Source: Prosthecobacter fusiformis
GTDB taxonomy: Bacteria; Verrucomicrobiota; Verrucomicrobiia; Verrucomicrobiales; Verrucomicrobiaceae
DNA length: 64,000 nt
Direction: 5' to 3'
Assembly (NCBI RefSeq): GCF_004364345.1
Contig: NZ_SOCA01000001.1
Location: 620,001 to 684,000 of the forward strand
Position numbers and translations under genes: made by a program. Positions within the stretch are counted from its first letter, which is position 1; every line of letters begins with the position of its first letter. The notes under the pieces were generated by a model that did no database searches, was not told where the DNA came from, and saw only the letters and a program-made list of their open reading frames with translations. Shown here in pieces: positions 54,010 to 63,645 of this stretch.

Positions 54010-57000
54010 CTACACCTGTGCCTGTGAGCAGAGTAAGATGCGTGGCGAGATCTGGATGTTACCGACAGTGAACTCTGCCGCATTGGCCCCGACAAGAGAG
54101 GCCGTGAGACCTGTGAGCGGGGCGATGCCGGTGTTGCGTATGATCAGGGTCCGGGTCTTCGTCGCACCGATGGCTGCGTCACCGAAGGCGAATGTGGTGT
54201 TGTTTTCGATCGCTGTGCCGGAGCTTTCGCTGACCTGGATTCTGGGCAGGGCGGCCAGGGTGGTGAAGGTCATCACCGGGCTGTAGCCGCCATTGGTGGA
54301 ATAAGAGCGGTAGCTGTAGCTGGTGGAGGAAAGAAGGCTGGTGACTGGCAGGGTGAACGCACCAGTGGTGCCGACTGCACTCACACGGAAGACGCCGGGA
54401 CCGCCGACCAGCGGAGCCGCATTGGTGGATGTGCGGGCATAGACGAAACCACGCTCCGTGATGACGAGATCTGTATCGCTGGAAACATCGGCTGACAATG
54501 TGACGCTGGAGGCAGTGATGTCCGTGCTGGTCGGCAGGCTAAGCTGACGATGGATAAGGAGGGTGTAGGTATTGCTCACCACGCCATCCTGTGCAGTGAC
54601 AAGGACCGTCACTTTATTGAGGCCAAGACTGAGGGGAAGCGGCGTGTCCGCGCTGCCGAAGCTACCGGAGTTTATTTTGACCTGCACGGTCGCGCTCACT
54701 TGTGCCACCGCCGGTGTGACGGTGAGGGCAGTGACACTGCTGTCCACAGTGGCGGAGTAGGCCTTAGTCTCTGGGGTAAAGGCTGGTGATAGCTCCCCGC
54801 TGCTGAGGGCCAAGCTGCTGAGATTGGCATTGGTGTTGGGCAGCACATTGATGGTGAAGGTCTTCGGCTCACTGGTGTCCACACCGCCATTGGCTGTGCC
54901 GCCGTCGTCTTGGGCAATCACGGAGACGATGGCGCTGCCAAAGGAAGTGCTGGGGGTGAAGGACAGTGTGCCATCATTGGCAATGGAAGGCTGCACGCTG
55001 AAGAGATCTTCATTGTCATTCGACACGATGAATGAGGTCAGCGCTTGTGCGGACTCATCCACGGGGCCGGGGGAAAAGTTGCTGGTGATGCCGCCTGCGG
55101 TGTAAGGACCCGAGTTGGAATTGGCATTGATGGAGAAGGGGCCGGGAGGGGCGATCGAGGTATAGATTTTGCTACCTGAAATGGCCATGCGCTTGCCATC
55201 GGCTGAGCTGATGACGTAGCCTTGATAGATGCTATCAACATCCGGTGGCGCTGAAGGTTCGTTCCAGGTTTCTCCAGAGTCGTTGGAGAAAACTATGCTG
55301 CCACCCAGTGAGGAACCTGCCATTGTTTTACCATCACTGGAAATCGTGACACTGGTCCAGCTTCCTTGCGGATCTCTCTCTGTCCAGGTCAAGCCGGAGT
55401 CAGTAGAAGTGAAAATAGAACCCGACTCGGCCCCCGCGACGAGCTTGGTGCCATCGGCTGAGACGGCGACGGATTTCCAGCCAATATCCGGACCTCTGGC
55501 AGTCCAGGTCAGACCAGAGTTCGTTGAAACGTAGAGATGCCCGTCGTAAGGCTGATCGTTTGTGGTTTCGCTATCTGTGTCGCCAGCCACCAGGATGGTG
55601 CCATCCGCAGAGGAGGCGATGCATTGCCAGAAGCGTTTCGGTCCACGAGCCGTCCATGTGAGGCCTGAGTTGCTGGAAGTGTAAATTTGAGCCGGTTTTG
55701 AATTTCCCAACGAATCTTGAGTAATGGCGACTGCCGCAGCCAGCTTGGTGCCGTCCGCCGAGGAGGCGATGCCACTCCAATAAAGGGGGCTAGCCCGCTT
55801 GGTCCAGGTGGTCCCTGCATCGGCGGAGATGTAGATGCTCTCCCCAGATGATGTCGCGGCGAGTTTGACGCCATCGGCGGAGGACGCCAGCCTGGATAAT
55901 GAGGGGCGGGGACTCCCGGAGATCTCCTTGGTGGACCACGACGCGCCAAAGTCGGTCGAAGTGTAAAGCAAGGAGCCGCCATTGACGTCATCTGGGCCCA
56001 AAGCCAGTAACTTGTCAGCATTGGGGGAGGAAGTGAACCCGGTGAAGTAATTGTAAGACTGCCCCGGGGCCGTCCATACATCCCCCGCAGAAGTGATCGG
56101 AGGACCACCAATCAACGAGAAATCTGGAGGTGAATTCACGGGATTGACCGTGAGCGTGAAACTGGTGCTGGCTGTGGCCGAGCCATCGTTCACCTGTACG
56201 GTGATGACTGCGGTGCCGTTTTGATTAGCCGCTGGGGTGACGAGCAGGAATTGACCGCCGCCACTGCCATCGCCGCCCAAGCTATAGGCATCAGCAGGTA
56301 CCAGGGTGGGATTGTCCGAAGTGATGGTGTAGGAAAACGCATTGGGGTTTTCACCATTGAGCGTCAGGGGGATCTGGTCGGTGGTGGCGTTTTCATAGAT
56401 GCTCTGGTCCGAGATGGCACCGATGGTTGGCTGGATCTTGGTGCGCAAGGCGAGGGCGACCAGAGCCCAGTCCTTACCGGTCTCCTCATCTAATAAGCTG
56501 ATGAAACGTGTCGCCGTAGTTGCCGTGAAGGCATAATCAACGCGGATACCGTTGTTCTCGCCAAAAGCGTTCTCATTGACTGTCTGGCTCACACCGAGGA
56601 CAGAAAAAGTCACATCGCGAACCCCTTCAGCATCGATGCCCATGCCATAAAAAGAGGCCACATAATCTTGGCCTTCTGTCAGACCTCTAAGAGTGATTAT
56701 GTTGGACGTTCCAGAAGGCAGAACATAACCGCCTGCCATGACCGCACTGCCGCTGCCGCCCGCCGCAGTGAGATTGTTGGTGTCTGTCGAGAATACGGGT
56801 GACGCACTGAGCGAAAACTGTGTCGTTGACGGAATCGCACCCGAGGTCGCGATGCCGGGGACGCTGACTCCATTGACCGCGGCCGTCTCTGCTGTGCCAA
56901 AGTGATAAGCCCACACCGTGTTGCCTGAGATGATGTTGCTGGTGGCGTCTCCCGTCCAAGCGGCTGAGGACCAGGTGGCGGCGAACAGGCTAGGCCCGAG

Positions 57001-57054
57001 CAGTTGAACGGCTAGAAGAATAACGGCGAGCGTCAGCGGGCGGTGGGAGTTCAT
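54010..57054 (-). CDS. N-terminal part of giant extracellular protein (BNR-type and cadherin-like domains)
   Basis: 1014 residues from ATG 57054, giving a signal peptide (LAVILLAVQLLGPSLFA). Then a beta-rich N-terminal domain, an Ig-like repeat (VITVQVNDGSATASTSFTL), a run of about eight sialidase-type repeats with SADGTKLAA and TSTDSGLTWT (about 380-640), a cadherin-like beta-sandwich (LALSSGELSPAFTPETKAY) and the start of an anchor-D domain. That last domain breaks at about 54031-54050 and the frame ends in a short odd tail (ILLCSQAQV). The remainder lies in the next frame. Secreted adhesin-like or surface protein. Confidence 0.75.
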   Translation of the reverse strand: MNSHRPLTLAVILLAVQLLGPSLFAATWSSAAWTGDATSNIISGNTVWAYHFGTAETAAVNGVSVPGIATSGAIPSTTQFSLSASPVFSTDTNNLTAAGGSGSAVMAGGYVLPSGTSNIITLRGLTEGQDYVASFYGMGIDAEGVRDVTFSVLGVSQTVNENAFGENNGIRVDYAFTATTATRFISLLDEETGKDWALVALALRTKIQPTIGAISDQSIYENATTDQIPLTLNGENPNAFSYTITSDNPTLVPADAYSLGGDGSGGGQFLLVTPAANQNGTAVITVQVNDGSATASTSFTLTVNPVNSPPDFSLIGGPPITSAGDVWTAPGQSYNYFTGFTSSPNADKLLALGPDDVNGGSLLYTSTDFGASWSTKEISGSPRPSLSRLASSADGVKLAATSSGESIYISADAGTTWTKRASPLYWSGIASSADGTKLAAAVAITQDSLGNSKPAQIYTSSNSGLTWTARGPKRFWQCIASSADGTILVAGDTDSETTNDQPYDGHLYVSTNSGLTWTARGPDIGWKSVAVSADGTKLVAGAESGSIFTSTDSGLTWTERDPQGSWTSVTISSDGKTMAGSSLGGSIVFSNDSGETWNEPSAPPDVDSIYQGYVISSADGKRMAISGSKIYTSIAPPGPFSINANSNSGPYTAGGITSNFSPGPVDESAQALTSFIVSNDNEDLFSVQPSIANDGTLSFTPSTSFGSAIVSVIAQDDGGTANGGVDTSEPKTFTINVLPNTNANLSSLALSSGELSPAFTPETKAYSATVDSSVTALTVTPAVAQVSATVQVKINSGSFGSADTPLPLSLGLNKVTVLVTAQDGVVSNTYTLLIHRQLSLPTSTDITASSVTLSADVSSDTDLVITERGFVYARTSTNAAPLVGGPGVFRVSAVGTTGAFTLPVTSLLSSTSYSYRSYSTNGGYSPVMTFTTLAALPRIQVSESSGTAIENNTTFAFGDAAIGATKTRTLIIRNTGIAPLTGLTASLVGANAAEFTVGNIQISPRILLCSQAQV

Positions 57055-57078
57055 GAGTAAAGAAAATCGAGGAGGCAA

Positions 57079-57515
57079 AGACTAGATAAAGTCACCTGAA
57101 ATGGCCTAACGGCATAGGCCGATGGCAGTTCTGTCAGCATTTGACAGTTGTAAGGAAGCAACAAAACTCCGGCACCTTATGGGGAGCTTTTACAGCCGTG
57201 CGATGAATGTATAACTTTGTTATGTGGGGATGCGCTCAGGACATAAAGCTGAGCCATCATCATTCACCGAAATGGCAGATGCGTGTCTTCGCCAAAAGAC
57301 TGGCGCTTATAGTCTTATAAGACTAGTGCGTCAATCATCATGTGGCAAAAACGAACTCATTTATAAGGAAGTACGCATCACTCCTTGAATAATCTTTAGC
57401 ACTCTATCGCTAAATCCGCACAGACAGTGGAGCTGGTGGCATGTAATGAGATTTCAAACTTGGGTGACCGAATGAGGGGAATAGGACTCCTTTTAAATCA
57501 TCACACATTTCCTCC
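57079..57515. other. Spacer upstream of the P-ATPase and giant-protein genes
   Basis: 437 bp between divergent genes, AT-richer than its surroundings. It holds a 14-bp perfect palindrome AGTCTTATAAGACT (57311-57324) and an inverted repeat GGCCTAA-cggca-TAGGCC near 57101-57120. These are candidate regulatory sites, possibly for metal control of the ATPase, but nothing ties them to a regulator. I see no gene or RNA. Confidence 0.5.
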
Positions 57516-59888
57516 ATGAGCACTCATTCCCATGCACCGAAGACAGAGGCCTCCTGCTGCCATGCACCACCGAAGCCGGTGAAGGCGAGTTGCTGCGGAC
57601 ATGAACATCACGGGCATGGGGAAGCAGTGATGCCCATGGCGACATCCAAGTATTTTTGCCCCATGTGCCCTGGGGTGGAATCTGACAAGCCGGGAAGCTG
57701 TCCCAAATGCGGCATGGCACTGGAACGCAATCCTGTCTGGAAAGCGGAGAAGAAGACCGTTTATACCTGCCCGATGCATCCTGAGGTACAGGAGGATCAT
57801 GCTGGCAACTGCCCAAAGTGTGGCATGGCGCTGGAACTGTTACAGACGGCTGATGGCGATGATGAGGATGAAAATGCGGAGCTGAAGGACATGACCTGGC
57901 GTTTGCAATGGAGCGGGCTGCTGACGCTGCCGGTGTTTGTGACGGCGATGGCGCACTTGGTTCCGGCCTGGAGTCATGCGGCCTGGGCGAATGGTGAAAC
58001 GACGCGGTGGATGCAGCTTATCTTTTCCACCCCTGTTGTTTTTGCCGCTGGAGAGCCCTTTTTTATACGAGCATGGCAATCGCTGCGGCATCGCAGTTTA
58101 AACATGTTTACCCTCATCGCCCTGGGGGTGGGTGCGGCTCAAGGATTCAGCATGGCGGTGATGCTGGTGCCGGGGTGGTTCCCGGATTCCATGAGGGATG
58201 CCCACGGGCAATTGCCGTTGTACTTTGAGGCTGCGGCAGTCATTATCGTCCTGGTGCTGTTGGGGCAGGTCCTAGAATTGAGGGCCCGTGCTCGTACGGG
58301 CAGTGCCATCCAAGAACTGCTGGGACTGCAACCGAAGACTGCCCGGCTGGTGACTCCTGACGGAGACGAGGATGTGGCTATCGACACCCTGAAGCCGGGA
58401 CAAAAGGTGCGTGTACGCCCAGGTGAGAAAGTGCCGGTGGACGGGGTCGTGGTGGAGGGTGCAAGCCACGTGGATGAATCCATGATCACGGGCGAGCCGG
58501 AGCCTGCTATGAAGAAAAGCGGTGACCAGGTGACGGGCGGGACGCTAAACCAGCATGGCAGCCTAGTGGTGAAGGCGGAGCGTGTGGGAGCGGATACGAT
58601 GCTGGCGCAGATCGTGAATCTGGTGGGGCAGGCACAGCGCAGCCGGGCACCGGTCCAGGCGCTGGCGGACAAAATGGCGGCATGGTTTGTCCCAGCGGTA
58701 CTGGCAGCCTCCGCGTTGACTTTTATTCTATGGTTTTTGTTAGGCCCGGAACCGGCACTGGCCTATGCCATCGCCAATGCGGTGGCGGTTTTGATCATTG
58801 CGTGCCCTTGTGCGCTGGGGCTGGCAACGCCGATGAGCGTGATGGTAGGCATCGGACGCGGAGCGAAGATGGGGGTGCTGATCCGACAGGCGGCGGCGAT
58901 TGAAGAGCTGGCGGCGCTCACCACGCTGGCGGTGGACAAGACGGGAACGCTGACCGTGGGAAGACCCGAGGTAACGGAGGTGCTGCTGGTCGCCGGAAGT
59001 GCATTCAACGCGGATGATGTATTGGGCTTAGCCGCAGGGCTGGAAAGACAAAGCGAGCATCCGCTGGCCTATGCCATCGTGCAGGCGGCGGAAGCCAGGA
59101 AGCTGGCGCTGCCTGAAGTAAACGGCTTTCAAGCGACGCCTGCTGGAGGGGTGGTGGGAAACGTTTCAGGCAAGTCTGTCGTCATTGGAAAAGTGGACTT
59201 CCTACGAGAACAAGGGGTGGCACATATCGAGGCTCTGGAGAGTCTGGGAACACCGCATCAGGCGGAGGGCAAACCGGTCATCTTTGTGGCCGTGAATGGC
59301 CAGGCTTGTGCGGCCATCGTGGTGAGTGACCCGATCAAGTCCACGACACCGGAGGCACTGGCACAATTGAAAGCGATGGGCATCTCCGTGGTCATGCTGA
59401 CGGGTGACAATGAGCGCACGGCAAAACGGATCGCGCAGACGCTGGGCATTGAGCATGTGCATGCAGGAGTGACGCCGCAGGACAAGCATCGTTTGATTAG
59501 CGATATGAAACGTCCCGGCAGTGTGGTGGGCATGGCGGGGGATGGCATCAATGATGCGCCTGCGCTGGCTGAGGCGGATGTGGGCATGGCCATGGGGACA
59601 GGAACGGACATCGCCATGGAAACGGCCCCTGTGACGCTGGTGAAAGGGGATCTAAGGGGGATCGTACATGCTATTCAGTTAGGCCGGGCAATGATGAGAA
59701 ACATCCGGCAGAACTTGGTCTTTGCCTTTCTTTACAATGCGCTGGGCATCCCCCTGGCGGCGGGTGTGCTGTATCCGTGGACGGGCTGGCTGCTGAGTCC
59801 AATGATCGCAGGGGCAGCGATGAGCCTGAGTTCTGTCTCCGTGATCGGCAATGCACTAAGGCTGCGAAATCTGGATTTGTCCAAATGA
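57516..59888 (+). CDS. Copper-type P1B ATPase with two heavy-metal binding domains
   Basis: 790 residues. A Cys/His-rich leader (SCCHAP at 13-18, [11 protein letters not shown] at 26-36) precedes two zinc-ribbon-like heavy-metal domains ([10 protein letters not shown] at 47-57 with CPKCGMALE, and [10 protein letters not shown] at 84-93 with CPKCGMALE). The ATPase core follows: TGEP (325-328), the ion-binding CPC at 430-432, phosphorylation site DKTGTLT (474-480), SEHPLA (513-518) and GDGINDAP. This pattern indicates monovalent copper or silver export. The gene stands alone downstream of a 437-bp spacer; no CopZ or CueR gene is adjacent. Confidence 0.93.
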   Translation: MSTHSHAPKTEASCCHAPPKPVKASCCGHEHHGHGEAVMPMATSKYFCPMCPGVESDKPGSCPKCGMALERNPVWKAEKKTVYTCPMHPEVQEDHAGNCPKCGMALELLQTADGDDEDENAELKDMTWRLQWSGLLTLPVFVTAMAHLVPAWSHAAWANGETTRWMQLIFSTPVVFAAGEPFFIRAWQSLRHRSLNMFTLIALGVGAAQGFSMAVMLVPGWFPDSMRDAHGQLPLYFEAAAVIIVLVLLGQVLELRARARTGSAIQELLGLQPKTARLVTPDGDEDVAIDTLKPGQKVRVRPGEKVPVDGVVVEGASHVDESMITGEPEPAMKKSGDQVTGGTLNQHGSLVVKAERVGADTMLAQIVNLVGQAQRSRAPVQALADKMAAWFVPAVLAASALTFILWFLLGPEPALAYAIANAVAVLIIACPCALGLATPMSVMVGIGRGAKMGVLIRQAAAIEELAALTTLAVDKTGTLTVGRPEVTEVLLVAGSAFNADDVLGLAAGLERQSEHPLAYAIVQAAEARKLALPEVNGFQATPAGGVVGNVSGKSVVIGKVDFLREQGVAHIEALESLGTPHQAEGKPVIFVAVNGQACAAIVVSDPIKSTTPEALAQLKAMGISVVMLTGDNERTAKRIAQTLGIEHVHAGVTPQDKHRLISDMKRPGSVVGMAGDGINDAPALAEADVGMAMGTGTDIAMETAPVTLVKGDLRGIVHAIQLGRAMMRNIRQNLVFAFLYNALGIPLAAGVLYPWTGWLLSPMIAGAAMSLSSVSVIGNALRLRNLDLSK

Positions 59889-60004
59889 GTCCGCAGTGAT
59901 GGAGGGCTCCAGGTGGGGTTAAGAACTTCTCTGGCGTTGCGTCATAATTGGCTTGCCGCGCTTGGTGGGAATGCTAAGCATCGGGCAGGTTTTTTCCTGT
60001 ACAT

Positions 60005-60496
60005 ATGCATTATTCCATTGCCCGAGAGGGCCAGCACCTGGGGTCATTCCCTGAACAGGCACTTCGTGAGGGTATGACCGACGGGAGGTTTCGTTATCAG
60101 GATCTGGCCTGGACAGAGGGTCTGGCTGAATGGAAACCGCTAGGGCTGTTGCTGGGATTCGCCCCTCCTCTACCAGACACCGTTTTCATGCCGCAGCATG
60201 CCCAGCCCAAGGCAATGAAGGATGATGCGGGAATGCGACTGCTGCTGCCGGTAGGCAGATCCGCGTGGGCCATCGCGGCCGGGTATTTGGGGCTGTTTTC
60301 GCTGTTGATCATCCCGGCTCCGGTGGCGGTCATTATCTCCCTCATTGCCATCCAAGACATCCGGAAGAGCAAACTCTCCTCCAAAGGCCCCAAGTATGGC
60401 ATGGGACGGGCCATCTTTGGCCTGATCATGGGATTGGCAGGCACGGTTGGCATTATGTTTCTGGTGTATGCATTGCTGAACCAGCCGCGTTACTAA
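60005..60496 (+). CDS. GYF domain and DUF4190-like membrane protein
   Basis: 163 residues. Residues 1-50 are a GYF_2 domain (HYSIAREGQHLGSFP, DLAWTEGLAEWKPL). Two transmembrane segments follow (WAIAAGYLGLFSLLIIPAPV around 87-107 and AIFGLIMGLAGTVGIMFLV around 134-153) with the DUF4190-style ISLIAIQDIRKSK turn between. First of three small membrane-protein genes on the plus strand, 116 bp after the ATPase gene. Function unknown. Confidence 0.8.
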   Translation: MHYSIAREGQHLGSFPEQALREGMTDGRFRYQDLAWTEGLAEWKPLGLLLGFAPPLPDTVFMPQHAQPKAMKDDAGMRLLLPVGRSAWAIAAGYLGLFSLLIIPAPVAVIISLIAIQDIRKSKLSSKGPKYGMGRAIFGLIMGLAGTVGIMFLVYALLNQPRY

Positions 60497-60524
60497 TTCC
60501 CTTCTCACTCACATCACTACTCCT

Positions 60525-61049
60525 ATGAACTGGTATTACAGCAAAGATGGCGCCCAACTGGGGCCGGTGTCTCAAGATGAACTGGCAGGCATGATCGCCG
60601 AGGGCAGCATCCAGCCGAATGACCTGGTGTGGAAGGAAGGGATGTCCGGCTGGACACCGGCCGCCGCCATTCCTGAATTGCGCGGTGCGACTACGATGAG
60701 TGCACCAGGAGGAGCCCCGGCTCTGCCATCTCCGCCGCTGTTTTCGAATCCCTACCAAGCCCCCGTATCCCCAGTGGGCAGCACTTATGGTGAGCCGATT
60801 CCGAATTACCTCTGGCAGTCCATCACGGTGACGGTGCTGTGCTGTCTGCCTTTTGGCATTCCGGCGATCGTCTATGCGTCCAAGGTGGATGGACTGGCTT
60901 CTTCAGGGAACTACGCAGGAGCAAAACAGGCGTCTGAGAAAGCCAAAATGTGGTGCTGGGTGTCCTTCGGACTTAGTATGGCGGTCTTTGTTTTTTATGT
61001 GATCATGATGATCATCGGCGGGGCGGCCCAGGCGACAGGAGGATTCTAA
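60525..61049 (+). CDS. GYF domain and CD225/dispanin-like membrane protein
   Basis: 174 residues. GYF_2 domain at 1-55 (NWYYSKDGAQLGPVSQDEL, LVWKEGMSGWTPAAAI). The C-terminal part (about 90-170) has the CD225/dispanin layout: a hydrophobic segment CCLPFGIPAIVYASKVDGL, a small-residue loop with AGAKQASEKAKMW, then a second helix (AVFVFYVIMMIIGG). It follows the previous gene by 28 bp; together they look like paralogues sharing the N-terminal domain. Function unknown. Confidence 0.85.
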   Translation: MNWYYSKDGAQLGPVSQDELAGMIAEGSIQPNDLVWKEGMSGWTPAAAIPELRGATTMSAPGGAPALPSPPLFSNPYQAPVSPVGSTYGEPIPNYLWQSITVTVLCCLPFGIPAIVYASKVDGLASSGNYAGAKQASEKAKMWCWVSFGLSMAVFVFYVIMMIIGGAAQATGGF

Positions 61050-61059
61050 AATCCGCCTC

Positions 61060-61467
61060 ATGCACTGGCATCGCCTGGCGTTGGTTGCGGGTCTCGTGAC
61101 GATCCTCGTCTGGGGTGCCTGGCAGCTTCGCGAGCATGGGCCAGGCGGGGTGCCCTTCCTGCCTGGCTGTCACTTCCGCCGCTGGACCGGCCTGGACTGT
61201 CCAGGCTGTGGGATGACGCGGGCGACTGCAGCCAGTTTAAACGGTCGCTTTCTGGAGGCGTTTGCCCTGAATCCGCTGGGCATGATCCTGCTTCCACTGG
61301 CGCTGGTGGGCCTGCTGCCGGAAACTTATAACTGGGTATCCAAGAAACCCATCCGTTGGCAACTGCGACCGGGAATTAAAACGACGCGGCTGATCGTGAT
61401 CAGCATTTTTGTCTTCTGGTTCGTGCGAAATCTGCCGTGGTGGCCGCTACGCGCTGGGATGGAATGA
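61060..61467 (+). CDS. DUF2752 membrane protein
   Basis: 135 residues. DUF2752 hallmark TGLDCPGCGMTRATA around residue 46 and EAFALNPLGMILLP after it, with flanking transmembrane segments (LALVAGLVTILVWGAWQ at the start; LIVISIFVFWFV near the end). Ten bp after the CD225-like gene, so the three form an operon. DUF2752 and CD225-like genes are often neighbours; roles are unknown. Confidence 0.88.
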   Translation: MHWHRLALVAGLVTILVWGAWQLREHGPGGVPFLPGCHFRRWTGLDCPGCGMTRATAASLNGRFLEAFALNPLGMILLPLALVGLLPETYNWVSKKPIRWQLRPGIKTTRLIVISIFVFWFVRNLPWWPLRAGME

Positions 61468-61503
61468 TGGGGGGGATTTCCCCCCATAGTCGGCGAGAGT
61501 CTC

Positions 61504-61881
61504 TCAGGATGAAGGGACCATCCTGGCTTCGGTACCCGGCTCCCATTTCAAGCCCCAGTCGCGGATGGCTCGCAGCACGGGAATCAATGACTGGCCCTTT
61601 TCCGTGAGTTCATAGGCGAGCCTGCGGCTACCTACAGAGGAAGGCACCTGGATGATGAAGCCCTGGGTGAGGAGGCGCTCCAGACGGTCACTGAGGATGT
61701 TGGTGGGGATCTTCTCCGGTGACGAGGCGAAGTCCTTGAACCGGTTACGGCCCAGGACCAGATCCCGCACAATGAGGAGCGTCCAACGGTCCCCAAAAAT
61801 ATCCAGGGAGCAGGCCACCGGACAGTGTGACCTGCGAGATGGGGGATTTGAGCCTGGAGGGGACAAGGAGGCTTTGGCCAT
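61504..61881 (-). CDS. HxlR-family transcriptional regulator
   Basis: 125 residues, winged helix-turn-helix. Cys in CPVACSLDIFGDRWTLLIV near the start, then the HxlR segment FKDFASSPEKIPTNILSDRLERL and YELTEKGQSLIPVL. The family usually represses a divergent gene and responds to reactive aldehydes or disulfide stress. It is divergent from a DinB-like gene with two matching inverted repeats between them. Confidence 0.9.
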   Translation of the reverse strand: MAKASLSPPGSNPPSRRSHCPVACSLDIFGDRWTLLIVRDLVLGRNRFKDFASSPEKIPTNILSDRLERLLTQGFIIQVPSSVGSRRLAYELTEKGQSLIPVLRAIRDWGLKWEPGTEARMVPSS

Positions 61882-61902
61882 AGGGTATGATTACCGGTCA
61901 AC

Positions 61903-61943
61903 ACTTGCATTCCACAAGTATTTTCACTTGTCTTTTGCAAGTG
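61903..61943. promoter_or_regulatory. Paired inverted repeats, likely HxlR operators
   Basis: ACTTG-N7-CAAGT at 61903-61919 and CACTTG-N7-CAAGTG at 61925-61943, centres 23 bp apart, about two helical turns. Same half-site, same spacing, sitting between the divergent start codons. Two dimers binding side by side would block both promoters. Confidence 0.7.
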
Positions 61944-61961
61944 TTTGTGAGATTACCGGGC

Positions 61962-62546
61962 ATGGATTTCAACGCCGAACCTCAATTGGCTCCTCCGGGA
62001 GCGGGTCTCCCTTTCCCGGAACTGATGGTGGCCAAGTTAATCTTTAAATGCCGACTGCAGCTTGGCAGCCGGGCTTCTTTCAGCGCGAGTTTCCAAAGCG
62101 AGCGACGGAAGATCCAAGAGCTGGTGAAGACCTGCGAGGAGAGCAAGGGTGCAGAGCCGATCCTCATCCCGAGGTTAACGGGCATGGAGGACAGCAGCCG
62201 CCACTGGTCCGTTTGGATGACGCTGGAGCATCTGCGCATGGTCCATGATTCCATCACAAAGGTTATCACAGCACTCACCTCTGGCGTGGCGATGGAAGGA
62301 GCGGCGAGCACCGCGTCCGTCAAGCCCCGGAAGGAAGTGACGGCGCGGGTGTTGAGGCATTATGAAACTTCCTGCGACGGGCTTCAAAAGGCAGTGGATG
62401 ATGCACCGGATCTGAATACAAAATTGAAGTTTACGCATCCCTGGTTTGGCCCGTTGAATGCGGCAGGGTGGCATGCAATGGCCGGTCAGCATCTGGGTAT
62501 TCACCGCAGGCAGATCGAGCAGATTTTGAAAAGGCTGGAAGCGTGA
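61962..62546 (+). CDS. DinB-like/DUF1569-like protein
   Basis: 194 residues from ATG 61962 (MDFNAEPQLAPP); the frame runs upstream across the operator region, so that extension is unlikely. Helical bundle with SVWMTLEHLRMVHDSI, and near the C-terminus HPWFGPLNAAGWHAMAGQHLGIHRRQIEQIL, giving several His residues (H-x3-H-type) that could bind a metal as in DinB/YfiT proteins. These often act as thiol-dependent S-transferases. Likely controlled by the divergent HxlR protein. Confidence 0.75.
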   Translation: MDFNAEPQLAPPGAGLPFPELMVAKLIFKCRLQLGSRASFSASFQSERRKIQELVKTCEESKGAEPILIPRLTGMEDSSRHWSVWMTLEHLRMVHDSITKVITALTSGVAMEGAASTASVKPRKEVTARVLRHYETSCDGLQKAVDDAPDLNTKLKFTHPWFGPLNAAGWHAMAGQHLGIHRRQIEQILKRLEA

Positions 62547-62595
62547 GCTGGGGTCTGCACCCCGAGTTTTATGCCATAACACAGACCGATTCCGG

Positions 62596-63525
62596 TTATA
62601 GATCGACGCCAGTATGCTGCCCTTCAGCGCGGATGCCTTTGCGGATGATGCACTGCTTTAAATGGGCACCGGTAGTGATGGTGGATTCCGGCCAAAGGAT
62701 GCAGTCTTCAAGAACAGCGCCAGCTTCCACCACGGCTCCGGCACCGATGACATTGAGGCCGAGGAGGACGGCCTGAGGGGATACCTGGGCGGTGGGGTGG
62801 ATGGCAGGCGCGGGGGCGGTGCCAAGCTGATGAAGGGCCTGATGAGCCTCCAGATATGCGGCGCGGCTGCCGAGGTCCCACCAATGGCCTTCATCAATGA
62901 CGACGGCACCGAGGCGAGCGCCTTCCTGGATCATGCGCAGGAAGATGGGGATGACGGATTCCACCTTACCGGGGGTGAGCCATTCGTGAATCTCCGGCTG
63001 GCAGGCATAGATACCCGTGAAGAGGTATTCCCCTTCCCTGCCGGTGCCTAGCTTGTTGCGGATATCGGTGACGAGACCTGTCGTTTCATCATAGGAGATG
63101 TGGAGAGCGGGGCCGCTGCTGCGCAGGACGAGGGTGACAAGATTGCCTTTTTCCTGGTGCTCTTTTAATAAGGGCTGCAAAGGCAGGTCGGTGAGAATGT
63201 CGCCATTATAGACGATGAAAGGCTGGTCAGCGAGGAGGTCGCGCACGTTGGCGATGCCGCCGGCGGTTTCCAGACGGACGGGGCTTTCATTGCGAAAGGC
63301 GATAGGCGCGGCACGATGACGACCCTCTGGGAAGGCCTGGGCGTAGGCCTCCGGGATGTGATGGGTATTCACCACAAAATCCGTCACTCCGGCTGCCAGC
63401 AGGTGATCGAAGGCATACGTAATGAGAGGCTGATGGAAGACGGGAATGAGCGGCTTGGGCAGTTGCGCCGTGAGAGGACGCAGACGCTCACCCAGGCCAG
63501 CACCGAGAACGAAAGCTTTTTGCAC
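62596..63525 (-). CDS. Sugar-phosphate nucleotidyltransferase with left-handed beta-helix
   Basis: 309 residues from GTG 63525, chosen because the Rossmann-type nucleotide-binding motif starts at once (VQKAFVLGAGLGERLRPLT); the frame continues to 63579. KPLIPVFHQPLI, FIVYNGDILTD (metal-binding Asp) and, from about 255, hexapeptide repeats (IHPTAQVSPQAVLLG, VIGAGAVVEAGAVLED) follow. The pattern matches mannose-1-phosphate guanylyl-, MurNAc-1-phosphate uridylyl- and related transferases; which sugar is not readable. Solitary gene, convergent with the DinB-like gene. Confidence 0.88.
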   Translation of the reverse strand: MQKAFVLGAGLGERLRPLTAQLPKPLIPVFHQPLITYAFDHLLAAGVTDFVVNTHHIPEAYAQAFPEGRHRAAPIAFRNESPVRLETAGGIANVRDLLADQPFIVYNGDILTDLPLQPLLKEHQEKGNLVTLVLRSSGPALHISYDETTGLVTDIRNKLGTGREGEYLFTGIYACQPEIHEWLTPGKVESVIPIFLRMIQEGARLGAVVIDEGHWWDLGSRAAYLEAHQALHQLGTAPAPAIHPTAQVSPQAVLLGLNVIGAGAVVEAGAVLEDCILWPESTITTGAHLKQCIIRKGIRAEGQHTGVDL

Positions 63526-63645
63526 GCGCGGCCTGTAAGCAGGAGGAAGGCGGGTGCAAACGGGAAAGCGATGGATCACCGTTTCTTCCTGACCGTAGGC
63601 ATGAAATCAGGGAGAAAAAGTGACCTCAGAGGCAAGGCGGGCGGA

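Noticed and set aside
49725-57054. Prophage region
   Set aside because: One weak terminase-like domain only; no capsid, tail, portal or integrase genes.
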